Below, piece after piece: positions 1-7,534 of a stretch of DNA of 64,000 bases. This DNA comes from Actinacidiphila paucisporea (GTDB lineage: Bacteria; Actinomycetota; Actinomycetes; Streptomycetales; Streptomycetaceae), in assembly GCF_900142575.1 (NCBI RefSeq), contig NZ_FRBI01000003.1, positions 167,926-231,925 of the forward strand, given 5' to 3'. Position numbers and translations under genes: made by a program. Each line of letters opens with the position of its first letter. The stretch's first letter is position 1. The notes below the pieces were generated by a model. That model saw only the letters and a program-made list of their open reading frames with translations, ran no database searches and was not told the DNA's origin.

Positions 1-1220
1 CACCAGCCCACCAGCAGCTCCTCCACCCCGCGGATGACGTAGTTCGGCCGCCAGCGCGGCTCCGACAGCAGCTTCATCCCGGGGGCGTGCCGCAGGAAGG
101 TGCCGAAGGAGGCGCTCAGTTCGAGGCGGGCCAGCGGGGCGCCCAGGCAGTAGTGGATGCCCGCGCCGAAGCTGACGTGCCGGTTGTCGAAGGCCGGGCG
201 GGTGACGTCGAAGCGGTCGGGCTCGGCGAAGCGGGCCGGGTCGCGGTTGGCCGAGCCGAAGAGCAGGGCGACCTCGGAGCCGCGCGGGATCACCGTGCCG
301 CCGACCTCGATGTCGTCCAGGACCCAGCGTTCGAAGAGCTGCAAGGGCGTGTCGTAGCGCAGCATCTCCTCCACCCCGTCCCGCAGCCGGTCCGGCACGT
401 CCTGGAGGACGCGCAGCTGGTCGGGATGCCGGAAGAGGGCCAGCCAGCCCAGGGTGGTGGTGTTGACGGTGGCCTCGTGGCCGGCGTTCAGCAGCAGCAC
501 GCAGGTCGACACCATCTCCTGCTCGCTCAGCACGTCGCCGTCGTCCTGGACCGCGATCAGCGCGCTGATCAGGTCCTCCCCGGGATCGGTGCGCCGGGCG
601 GCGATCAGCTCCCGCAGATAGCCGGAGAATTCCTCGCTGGCCGCCACGGCGGCGCGGGCGGCGCCCTCCCCCGGGTTCAGCTCGTACATCCCGGTCATGG
701 CCGCCGACCAGGGCCGCAGCTGGTCCCGGTCGCCGGCCGGTATGCCCAGCATCTCGGCGATGACCGCCACCGGCAGCGGCTCGGCCACCCGGGCGTGCAG
801 GTCGCCGCCGCCGTCCGCGTGGAGGGAGGTGATCAGTTCGGCGGCCAACCGCTCGACGGTCGGCGCCAGTTCCTCCACCGTGCGCGGGGTGAAGGCCTTG
901 GCGACCAGCCGGCGGATACGGGAGTGCGCCGGGGTCTCCAGGTCGAGCAGGCCGTTGTTGTTCAGGACGGTGAAGGGTTCGAGGTCGGCGGGCGGCGGGG
1001 TGCGGCCGAATTCCTCGTGGGTGAAGCGGTGCAGATAGGTGCGGCCCAGGCGGCGGTCCCGCAGCAGCGCGTTCACGTCGTCGTAGTGCGGGATCAGCCA
1101 CTGCCGGGTCGGCTCGTAGTAGTGCGCGCGGCCGGCCGCCCGCAGGTCCTCGTACGCCGGGTAGGGGTCGGCGGCGAAAGCGCGGGAGTGCGGGGTGAAG
1201 ACAGCGGAAGGAAGGGTCAT
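1..1220 (-). CDS. Cytochrome P450 (3' end cut by window edge)
   Basis: Haem-thiolate monooxygenase, probably soluble and fed by ferredoxin. The start ATG is at 1220 (MTLPSAVFTPHSRAF); the last part of the protein lies outside the window. Visible hallmarks are an I-helix oxygen-binding segment AGHEATVNTT near residue 240 and the haem-ligand loop FGAGIHYCLG near residue 350, whose Cys is the iron ligand, followed by APLARLE. Both fit bacterial CYP105/CYP107-like enzymes. The ATG overlaps the stop of the upstream metallo-hydrolase gene (ATGA), so the two are translationally coupled. The substrate cannot be read from the sequence. The family call is secure. Confidence 0.95.
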   Translation of the reverse strand, partial: MTLPSAVFTPHSRAFAADPYPAYEDLRAAGRAHYYEPTRQWLIPHYDDVNALLRDRRLGRTYLHRFTHEEFGRTPPPADLEPFTVLNNNGLLDLETPAHSRIRRLVAKAFTPRTVEELAPTVERLAAELITSLHADGGGDLHARVAEPLPVAVIAEMLGIPAGDRDQLRPWSAAMTGMYELNPGEGAARAAVAASEEFSGYLRELIAARRTDPGEDLISALIAVQDDGDVLSEQEMVSTCVLLLNAGHEATVNTTTLGWLALFRHPDQLRVLQDVPDRLRDGVEEMLRYDTPLQLFERWVLDDIEVGGTVIPRGSEVALLFGSANRDPARFAEPDRFDVTRPAFDNRHVSFGAGIHYCLGAPLARLELSASFGTFLRHAPGMKLLSEPRWRPNYVIRGVEELLVGW

Positions 1221-2050
1221 GGCAGCTCGATGAGTCCGTGTTCGCGCAGGTAGTCGAGTTGGGCGCGGACGGACAGCTCCGCTGCGGGCCACAGTGCCCG
1301 GTCGACGTCCGCGTAGACGCGGGCGACCACCTCGGCCGGGGTGCGCAGCCCGGACTCGACGGCGGTCTCGACCTGGGCGAGCCGGTGGGCACGGTGGGCG
1401 AGATAGAACTCGACGGCGCCCCTGGCGTCGCCGAGCACCGGGCCGTGGCCCGGCAGGACGGTGTCCACACCGCCGTCGACGGTGAGCGCCTGGAGCCGCC
1501 GCAGCGAGTCCAGGTAGTCGCCGAGCCGGCCGTCGGGGTGCGCGACCACGGTGGTGCCGCGGCCCAGCACCGTGTCGCCGGTCAGCACCGCCGCGTCGGC
1601 GGGCAGCAGGAAGGACAGCGAGTCGGCGGTGTGGCCCGGGGTGGCCACGACCTGCAGTTCGAGGCCGCCGGTAGTCACCGTGTCGCCCGCGGCCAGCCCC
1701 TCGTCGCCCAGCCGCAGCGCCGGGTCGAGGGCGCGGACCGGGGTGCGGGTCAGCTCGGCGAAACGGGCCGCGCCCTCCGCGTGGTCCGGATGGCCGTGCG
1801 TGAGCAGGGTCAGGGCGACCCGCTTGCCCGCCTGCTCGGCGGCGTCCACGACCCGCGACAGATGGCCCTCGTCGAGCGGTCCCGGGTCGATGACGACCGC
1901 CAGCGGCGAGTCGGGTTCCGCGACGATCCAGGTGTTCGTGCCGTCCAGGGTCATCGGGGAGGCGTTCGGCGCGAGCACGCACAGCGCGCGGGCGGTCGCC
2001 CACCCGCCGACGCCGGCCCGCGGCCGCCCGGGAGCGGTCCCCGCGCTCAT
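1217..2050 (-). CDS. Metallo-beta-lactamase-fold hydrolase (LACTB2/Rv3677c-like)
   Basis: 277-residue MBL-fold metal hydrolase. The metal-binding motif THGHPDHAEG is near residue 85, followed by ATPGHTADS, the conserved Asp in LTGDTVLG, and PGHGPV. The C-terminal winged-helix-like part (RTPAEVVARVYADV... LDYLREHGLIE) is typical of the LACTB2-type group, some of which are endoribonucleases. The activity here is not established. The gene overlaps its neighbours on both sides by four bases, giving a NUDIX-MBL-P450 operon. A homologue sits in the same neighbourhood in mycobacteria (Rv3677c, from memory). Confidence 0.9.
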   Translation of the reverse strand: MSAGTAPGRPRAGVGGWATARALCVLAPNASPMTLDGTNTWIVAEPDSPLAVVIDPGPLDEGHLSRVVDAAEQAGKRVALTLLTHGHPDHAEGAARFAELTRTPVRALDPALRLGDEGLAAGDTVTTGGLELQVVATPGHTADSLSFLLPADAAVLTGDTVLGRGTTVVAHPDGRLGDYLDSLRRLQALTVDGGVDTVLPGHGPVLGDARGAVEFYLAHRAHRLAQVETAVESGLRTPAEVVARVYADVDRALWPAAELSVRAQLDYLREHGLIELP

Positions 2051-2925
2051 CGCGCCCCACCCCCGGGTGCGTCGCGGGTGAATTCGTCATGCCCCGGCCA
2101 GGTCAGGACGACGGCGCCCGCGGCGTCCACGGTGGCCGTCGCGATGACCGGTGTGAGATCGCGCCCCGCCGCGGCGGCCAGTGCCGCGGCGGCGGAGTCG
2201 TACGGAAGCAGGTCGCGCAGCATGGTGATGGTCGGCGGCAGCATCACCAGGTCGCCGCGGCCGTAGCCGGCGACGGCGTCGGCCGGCCGCAGCCACGCCG
2301 TGCGGTCCGCCTCGCCCGACACGTCCCGGGTGAGCTGGCCCGCGGGCAGCGCGGCGAGGAAGAACCACGTGTCGTAGCGGCGCTCCTCGAACTCCGGGGT
2401 GATCCAGCGGGCGTACGGCCGCAGCAGGTCGGTGCGCAGCACCAGTCCGCGGCGGTCCAGGAAGTCCGCGAAGGCCAGGTCGTGCCCGACCAGGGCCGCG
2501 CGGTCGGCCTCCCAGTCCTCGCCGGTCGTGTCGGCCACGACGGTGCCGGCGTCCGGCCCGGCCAGCAGCACCCCGGACTCCTCGAAGGTCTCCCGCACCG
2601 CCGCGCACACCACCGCCTGGGCGGCGGCCCGCCCGACACCCAGCAGCGCCGCCCACTCGTCCAGCGCCGGCCCGGCCCACCGCACCGGCCGCTCGTCCCG
2701 CGGGTCGACCCCGCCGCCGGGAAAGGCGTACGCACCGGCGGCGAAGGCCATCGACGCGCGGCGCCGCAGCATATGCACCGCCGGGCCACCGGTTTCCCCG
2801 GTGTCCCGCAGCAGCAGCACGGTGGCCGCACGCCGCGGCACCACGGGCGTCAGCTCCCCGCGGGCCAGCGCCCGTACCCGCTCCGTCCAGCCCCCGGGCA
2901 CGGCGGCCCCGCTCAACTTCCCCAT
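2047..2925 (-). CDS. NUDIX hydrolase (NUDT19-like)
   Basis: 292-residue NUDIX enzyme that would hydrolyse a nucleoside diphosphate linked to another moiety; acyl-CoA is a possible substrate by analogy with NUDT19. The start is ATG 2925 (MGKLSGAAV). The open frame runs upstream to 3720, but that part lies in repeat-rich intergenic DNA and is not coding. The NUDIX box is split: GGGVDPRDE near residue 95 is followed by an insertion, then AAVRETFEESGVLL, which carries the REx2EExG metal-binding core. A -10-like TAGGCT ends seven bases before the ATG, so transcription could be leaderless. The stop overlaps the MBL start by four bases. Confidence 0.9.
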   Translation of the reverse strand: MGKLSGAAVPGGWTERVRALARGELTPVVPRRAATVLLLRDTGETGGPAVHMLRRRASMAFAAGAYAFPGGGVDPRDERPVRWAGPALDEWAALLGVGRAAAQAVVCAAVRETFEESGVLLAGPDAGTVVADTTGEDWEADRAALVGHDLAFADFLDRRGLVLRTDLLRPYARWITPEFEERRYDTWFFLAALPAGQLTRDVSGEADRTAWLRPADAVAGYGRGDLVMLPPTITMLRDLLPYDSAAAALAAAAGRDLTPVIATATVDAAGAVVLTWPGHDEFTRDAPGGGAR

Positions 2926-3577
2926 GGGCGCGAGCCTACGTGCCCCGAAGCCCAGCTTCGAGCCCCGCACCTCTTCCCGGGGCTCGAAGCCCCGACCCCC
3001 TACCGGCGCCCGGGCCGCCACCGCCCCAGCCCGGCTCCTCGGTCCACCCGGACCACCGGGGGTGGGTCGCCACCGACCCAAAGGGGCTAACCGGTCCGAT
3101 CCGGACCACCGGCCGGTGACCGGCTGAGCGCGCAGTTCCCCGCGCCCCCGGGTGCGCCCTCTGCGGACAGACGCGCCCCTCAGAGGCGGCGCCACCACCC
3201 ACCGCCGTATGGCGACGGGTGCGCGTGGGCGTACCCCAGGCACAGCGCTGCGGGAGAACGGAGCGACCAGCGCACCACTGGTGACAGCATGGCGACGAAC
3301 CGCCACCACCCCAGGGGCGCGGGGAACTGCGCGACCAGCCACCGACCGCGCGCGGGTCGCCACCGACCCAAAGGGGCTAACCGGTCCGATCCGGACCACC
3401 CGCCGGTGACCGGCTGAGCGCGCAGTTGCCCGCGCCCCCGGGGGCACCCCACGGGTCGCCACCGACCCACAGGGGCTAACCGGTACGCCCCGGACCACCG
3501 GCCGTGGACCGGCTACCGCGGCGCCGGCCGCAGGGCGGACGCAGGCCCCGCGTATCCCAGGCCCCCGGGGGGCACCC
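2926..3577. repeat. Intergenic region with three direct repeat units
   Basis: This 650-base gap has no credible gene. It holds two near-identical 89-base direct units (3064-3152 and 3354-3442), each beginning gggtcgccaccgacccaaag and containing the partial palindrome ccggtccgatccgg. A third, shorter and more diverged unit is at 3453-3515. The motif gcgcagttccccgcgcccc in unit 1 recurs inverted at 3314-3333. Such G+C-rich repeats are common between Streptomyces genes. The inverted copies could fold as long hairpins between the convergent ends of the flanking transcripts. Confidence 0.85.
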
Positions 3578-4066
3578 TCACGGCTGGGGGACCGCCCCGG
3601 AGGGGAGGAGTTCGACCTGGATCTCGACCTCGACGGGGGCGTCGAGCGGCAGCACCGCGACGCCCACGGCGCTGCGCGCGTGCACGCCCTTGTCCCCGAG
3701 GACCTCCCCGAGGAGTTCACTGGCGCCGTTGACGACGCCGGGCTGACCCGTGAAGGAGGGGTCGGAGGCGACGAAGCCCACGACCTTGACGACGCGCGCG
3801 ATCCGGTCGAGGTCGCCGGCGACCGACTTGACCGCGGCCAGCGCGTTGAGCGCGCAGACCCGCGCCAGCGCCTTGGCTTCTTCCGGCGTAACCGACGCGC
3901 CGACCTTGCCGGTGGCGGCGAGCTTGCCGTCGACCATCGGGAGCTGGCCCGAGGTGTAGACGTGCAGGCCGGTCCGCACGGCCGGCTGGTAGGCCGCCAG
4001 CGGCGGGACGACGTCGGGCAGCGTCAGGCCCAGCTCGGCGAGCCGGGTGGCGACCGCCCCGCTCAC
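3578..4066 (-). CDS. RidA family protein (YjgF/UK114)
   Basis: 162-residue RidA-like protein of the longer actinobacterial subtype. Family features are the long PPLAAYQPAVRTG lead-in, TSGQLPM near residue 45, the central ALNALAAVKS helix and the C-terminal AVGVAVLPLDAPVEVEIQVEL strand carrying a conserved acidic residue. Canonical RidA hydrolyses reactive enamine/imine intermediates. This subtype lacks the clear Arg at the usual catalytic place as far as can be judged, so the activity is uncertain. The GTG start at 4066 overlaps the stop of the DUF4177 gene (GTGA), which fixes the start. Homologue of Rv3678c by position (memory). Confidence 0.9.
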   Translation of the reverse strand: MSGAVATRLAELGLTLPDVVPPLAAYQPAVRTGLHVYTSGQLPMVDGKLAATGKVGASVTPEEAKALARVCALNALAAVKSVAGDLDRIARVVKVVGFVASDPSFTGQPGVVNGASELLGEVLGDKGVHARSAVGVAVLPLDAPVEVEIQVELLPSGAVPQP

Positions 4067-4227
4067 GCCTGCTTCTCCCGCTTCAGGTAGGCCACCAACT
4101 GCTCGGGGTTGTTGGGTCCCGGTACGACCTGGACCAGCTCCCAGCCGTCCTCGCCCCAGGTGTCGAGGATCTGCTTCGTCGCGTGCACGAGCAGCGGCAC
4201 GGTCGCGTATTCCCACTTCTTCGCCAT
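4063..4227 (-). CDS. DUF4177 small protein
   Basis: 54-residue protein, MAKKWEYATVPLLVHATKQI to the end KREKQA. The pattern (WEYATVPL, then LDTWGEDGWELVQVVPG) is the DUF4177 signature, in which the amphipathic helix is followed by a GWELV strand. Function unknown. It is the first gene of a two-gene unit with RidA (GTGA overlap). On the minus strand TAAAGT ends exactly six bases before the ATG, which is the spacing expected if transcription begins at the start codon, giving a leaderless mRNA. It is divergent from the ArsA gene pair. Confidence 0.85.
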   Translation of the reverse strand: MAKKWEYATVPLLVHATKQILDTWGEDGWELVQVVPGPNNPEQLVAYLKREKQA

Positions 4228-4294
4228 GCCGCGACTTTATCGCCTCGCCGGGACCCAGGGCGTGGCCCGCCCCTTCAGTGGTTAGGCTCGCCAG
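4228..4294. promoter_or_regulatory. Divergent leaderless promoters
   Basis: This 67-base gap separates divergent genes. Rightward, TAGGCT (4283-4288) lies six bases before the GTG at 4295. Leftward, TAAAGT (minus strand, 4239-4234) lies six bases before the ATG at 4227. Both fit the TAnnnT -10 consensus, and in both the expected transcription start falls on the first base of the start codon. No Shine-Dalgarno sequence precedes either gene. Confidence 0.65.
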
Positions 4295-5500
4295 GTGAGC
4301 GCTCAACAGTCATCCGCCGTCAGGCTCCATATCGTGACCGGCAAGGGCGGCACGGGTAAGACCACGGTCGCCGCCGCGCTGGCGCTCGCCCTCGCGGCAG
4401 AGGGCCGGCGCGTACTGCTGGTCGAGGTCGAGGAGCGGCAGGGCATCGCCCAGCTGTTCGAGACCGAGGCACTGCCGTACGAGGAGCGCAGGATCGCTTC
4501 CGCATCGGGCGGCGGCGAGGTCCATGCGCTCGCCATCGACGCCGAGCTGGCGATGCTGGACTACCTGGACCTGTTCTACAAGCTGGGCCGTGCCGGCCGC
4601 GCCCTCAAGAAGCTCGGCGCCATCGACTTCGCCACCACCGTCGCGCCCGGCATCCGCGACGTGCTGCTCACCGGCAAGGTGTGCGAGGCCGTCCGCCGCA
4701 AGGACAAGGCGGGCTGGCCGGTCTACGACGCGGTCGTGCTCGACGCCCCGCCCACCGGCCGCATCACCCGCTTCCTCAACGTCAACGACGAGGTCGCCGG
4801 CCTGGCCAAGATGGGCCCGATACACAAGCAGGCGCAGTCGGTGATGCGGGTGCTCAAGTCCTCGCAGACGGCCATCCACCTGGTCACGCTGCTGGAGGAG
4901 ATGCCGGTCCAGGAGACGATGGACGGCGTCGCCGAGCTGCGGGCCGCCGGCCTGCCGGTGGGCGCGGTGATCGTCAACATGGTGCGCCCGGTGCTGCTGG
5001 GCGACGGTGACCTGGCCAAGGCCGCCGCCGACCGCAGCGCGGTGGCCGTCGGCAAGCGGCGTACCGCGGTGGCCAAGGCGCTGTCGCAGGCCGGTCTCGG
5101 CGGCGCCCGGCGCGGCGGCGTCGCGGAGCGGCTGGTCGACCCGCTGCTCGCGCAGGCCCACGAGCACGCCCAGCGGGTGGTCCTGGAGCGCGAGCAGCGC
5201 GCCGAGATCGCCGCGCTGGGCCTGCCGGTGCGCGAGCTGGACCTGCTCAGCGACGGTGTCGACCTCGGCGGCCTCTACCGGCTGGCCGACAGCCTGCGCA
5301 AACAGGCCGTACCCGGGATCACCTACCCGGCCGCCCTCGTGCCGGACGCGCAGGCCGACGACGCGTTGGACGACGACGTAGAGGTAGACGAAGACGTGGA
5401 CGTGGCGGCCGACGACATCCTGGACGACGACGTAGACGTGGACATGCACGTGCCGGACGAGGACGTAGCGGACAGCGCAGCCGACGACGAGGACGCGTGA
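4295..5500 (+). CDS. ArsA-family ATPase, first subunit (BagA/Rv3679-like)
   Basis: 401-residue cytosolic SIMIBI-class ATPase of the ArsA/Get3 type. The deviant P-loop GKGGTGKTTVA is near residues 16-26, with switch I/II-like segments further on (the DAPPTGR motif near residue 150). Paired ArsA-like ATPases encoded beside whiB4/wblA are conserved in actinobacteria. In mycobacteria the pair is Rv3679/Rv3680 (from memory). No arsenite-binding Cys cluster is evident, so arsenite export should not be assumed. The last 50 residues form an almost purely Asp/Glu/Val tail (DDDVEVDEDVDV...), probably disordered. The GTG start is set by the -10 spacing. The next gene begins one base after the stop. Confidence 0.88.
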   Translation: MSAQQSSAVRLHIVTGKGGTGKTTVAAALALALAAEGRRVLLVEVEERQGIAQLFETEALPYEERRIASASGGGEVHALAIDAELAMLDYLDLFYKLGRAGRALKKLGAIDFATTVAPGIRDVLLTGKVCEAVRRKDKAGWPVYDAVVLDAPPTGRITRFLNVNDEVAGLAKMGPIHKQAQSVMRVLKSSQTAIHLVTLLEEMPVQETMDGVAELRAAGLPVGAVIVNMVRPVLLGDGDLAKAAADRSAVAVGKRRTAVAKALSQAGLGGARRGGVAERLVDPLLAQAHEHAQRVVLEREQRAEIAALGLPVRELDLLSDGVDLGGLYRLADSLRKQAVPGITYPAALVPDAQADDALDDDVEVDEDVDVAADDILDDDVDVDMHVPDEDVADSAADDEDA

Positions 5501-5501
5501 G

Positions 5502-6836
5502 ATGAGCCTGGAGAGCCCCCTACTGGAGATCGACCCGCTGCTCGACGACCGGAAGACCCGGATCGTCGTCTGCTGCGGCTCCGGCGGCGTCGGCAAGACC
5601 ACGACGGCCGCGGCCCTCGGTGTGCGGGCCGCGGAGCGCGGGCGTACGGCGGTGGTGCTGACCATCGATCCGGCCCGCAGGCTCGCCCAGTCCATGGGCC
5701 TGACCGAGTTGGACAACACCCCGCGCGAAGTGGCTGGAATCGATCGGTCGGCGGGCGGCTCGCTGCACGCGATGATGCTGGACATGAAACGGACGTTCGA
5801 CGAGGTCGTCGTCCAGCACTCCGACCCCGAACGGGCCAGGGGGATCCTGGAAAACCCTTTCTACCAATCGCTGTCGGCCGGTTTCGCCGGTACTCAGGAG
5901 TACATGGCGATGGAGAAGCTGGGCCAGCTGCGCGCCCAGGACGCCTGGGACCTGATCATCGTGGACACCCCGCCGAGCCGTAGCGCGCTGGACTTCCTCG
6001 ACGCGCCCAAGCGCCTCGGGTCCTTCCTCGACGGCCGTTTCATCAAGCTGCTGATGGCTCCGGCGAAGGTCGGCGGCCGCGCCGGGGTGAAGTTCCTGAA
6101 CATCGGGATGTCGATGATGACCGGCACCCTGAGCAAGGTGATGGGCGCCGGACTGCTGCGTGACGTGCAGACCTTCGTGGCGGCGATGGACACGATGTTC
6201 GGCGGCTTCCGCACCCGCGCCGACGCCACCTACCGGCTGCTCCAGGCCCCGGGCACCGCCTTCCTGGTGGTCGCGGCACCGGAGCGGGACGCGCTGCGCG
6301 AGGCGGCGTATTTCGTGGAGCGGCTGGCCGACGAGGACATGCCGCTGGCCGGGCTCGTGCTGAACCGGGTGCACGGCAGCGGGGCGGCCCAGCTGACCGC
6401 GGAGCGCGCGCTCGCGGCGGCCGAGGCGCTGGAGGACTACGCGGCCGAGAACGCGGCGGAGGACGGCACGGAGGGCGCCGCTGTGGACGCGGCACCGGAC
6501 CCGGACGGCGGCCCCGCAGAAAATCTTGCCGGCGGCGGCATTGTGGATCACGGTGCCGGGAATGCTGACTCCCGGCAGCACCGGCCGGACAGCACTGACG
6601 AAGACGACGGCACTGGCACCGGTGACACGGAGCGACTCGCCGCCGGACTGCTGCGCCTCCATGCGGAACGCATGCAGGTGGTCGCGCGTGAACGACGCAC
6701 CCGCGACCGCTTCGTGTCCGTGCATCCGGAGGTGCCCATGGTGGATGTCACCGCCCTGCCGGGCGACGTGCACGACCTGGAGGGCTTGCGGGCGATCGGT
6801 CAGGAACTCGCGGAGGGTCAGCCCGCGGCGGCGTAG
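5502..6836 (+). CDS. ArsA-family ATPase, second subunit (BagB/Rv3680-like)
   Basis: 444-residue partner of the preceding ATPase. The P-loop CCGSGGVGKTTTAAAL is near residues 24-39, VDTPPSRSALDF near 150, and a C-terminal FVSVHPEVPMVDVTALPGDVHDLEGL segment. A low-complexity acidic/Gly insert (about residues 310-375) separates the nucleotide-binding core from the C-terminal part and is probably a species-specific linker. The gene follows TGAG-ATG coupling, so both subunits should be made together and probably form a heterodimer. The 3' end overlaps the 3' end of wblA by 19 bases on the opposite strand. Confidence 0.88.
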   Translation: MSLESPLLEIDPLLDDRKTRIVVCCGSGGVGKTTTAAALGVRAAERGRTAVVLTIDPARRLAQSMGLTELDNTPREVAGIDRSAGGSLHAMMLDMKRTFDEVVVQHSDPERARGILENPFYQSLSAGFAGTQEYMAMEKLGQLRAQDAWDLIIVDTPPSRSALDFLDAPKRLGSFLDGRFIKLLMAPAKVGGRAGVKFLNIGMSMMTGTLSKVMGAGLLRDVQTFVAAMDTMFGGFRTRADATYRLLQAPGTAFLVVAAPERDALREAAYFVERLADEDMPLAGLVLNRVHGSGAAQLTAERALAAAEALEDYAAENAAEDGTEGAAVDAAPDPDGGPAENLAGGGIVDHGAGNADSRQHRPDSTDEDDGTGTGDTERLAAGLLRLHAERMQVVARERRTRDRFVSVHPEVPMVDVTALPGDVHDLEGLRAIGQELAEGQPAAA

Positions 6837-7150
6837 TCGTCCTCGTCACCGAGCGGCAGCAGACCGGTGCTGCGCTCGTACTCGGTGCGGGCGGTCTCCA
6901 GCAGCCTGCGCCAGGAGGTCACCATCGGGCGGCGGCGCAGCAGTGCCCGGCGCTCCCGCTCGGTCATGCCCCCCCACACCCCGAACTCGACCCGGTTGTC
7001 GAGCGCGTCGGCCAGGCATTCGGTGCGTACCGGACATCCGGTGCACACCGCCTTCGCCCGGTTCTGCGCCGCACCCTGGACGAACAGTTCGTCCGGATCC
7101 GTCGTCCTGCACGCGGCCTGCGTGCTCCAGTCGGTTACCCAGCTGCTCAT
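6818..7150 (-). CDS. wblA: WhiB-like [4Fe-4S] regulator WblA
   Basis: 110-residue WhiB-family protein. Four Cys ligands for an Fe-S cluster are at residues 14, 36, 39 and 45 (C-x21-C-x2-C-x5-C), followed by the G[VI]WGG turn (GVWGGM) and a basic RRALLRRRP segment. The start ATG 7150 (MSSWVTDWS) is preferred to the longer frame from 7195 because WblA proteins begin just before WVTDWS. WblA is a global repressor of antibiotic production and a developmental regulator in Streptomyces (established). The sequence and the neighbourhood (ArsA pair, PBP) both point to wblA/whiB4 orthology. Confidence 0.93.
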   Translation of the reverse strand: MSSWVTDWSTQAACRTTDPDELFVQGAAQNRAKAVCTGCPVRTECLADALDNRVEFGVWGGMTERERRALLRRRPMVTSWRRLLETARTEYERSTGLLPLGDEDDYAAAG

Positions 7151-7534
7151 GCTGGCGCCGTCCTCTCCCGAATCGAGGCTCCCCCACGGCGGCAACCGGC
7201 ATATTCACCGGTGCCAGTTGGGACGTTACGGAAGGTAGGCGCGACGCAACAGCCCTTTCAGGCCCAATCTTGCATGGCCCGAATGGACTATGCGTGCCCA
7301 GCAGATCACCCAACGGAGTGACTGCTGGTCATATCGGAACTATGGGGCGATTCGGTCTGATATCACCCGCCGAAAGGACCAAGTCCTCCGGCATATACCG
7401 AAATTCGGGCACTTCTCATCACTCACAAGAGTGACGACGGGGGACAGTGATGCGCCGACGTTCGCATCCTGTCTGTTACAGACTAGGCGAACACCTGGGC
7501 GTACGTCCGGGGAATCGCCACGTAGGCTGCCCTC
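7151..7534. promoter_or_regulatory. wblA-PBP divergent intergenic region
   Basis: This 384-base gap between divergent genes contains no convincing ORF, although several short frames cross it. On the minus strand GAGAGGAC precedes the wblA ATG as a plausible ribosome site. A perfect palindrome TCACTC-ACAA-GAGTGA lies at 7419-7434. TAGGCT (7523-7528) is six bases before the PBP ATG, suggesting leaderless transcription of that gene. The long, relatively AT-rich stretch around 7255-7435 is consistent with a long wblA leader or several promoters. Confidence 0.6.

Noticed and set aside
2926..3720. Upstream extension of the NUDIX frame
   Set aside because: Runs through the intergenic repeats with Arg/Gly-rich nonsense. 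ATG 2925 has a matching -10 and fits the family.
4310..5785. 491-residue minus-strand frame
   Set aside because: Antisense to the ArsA genes; Arg/His-rich shadow composition.
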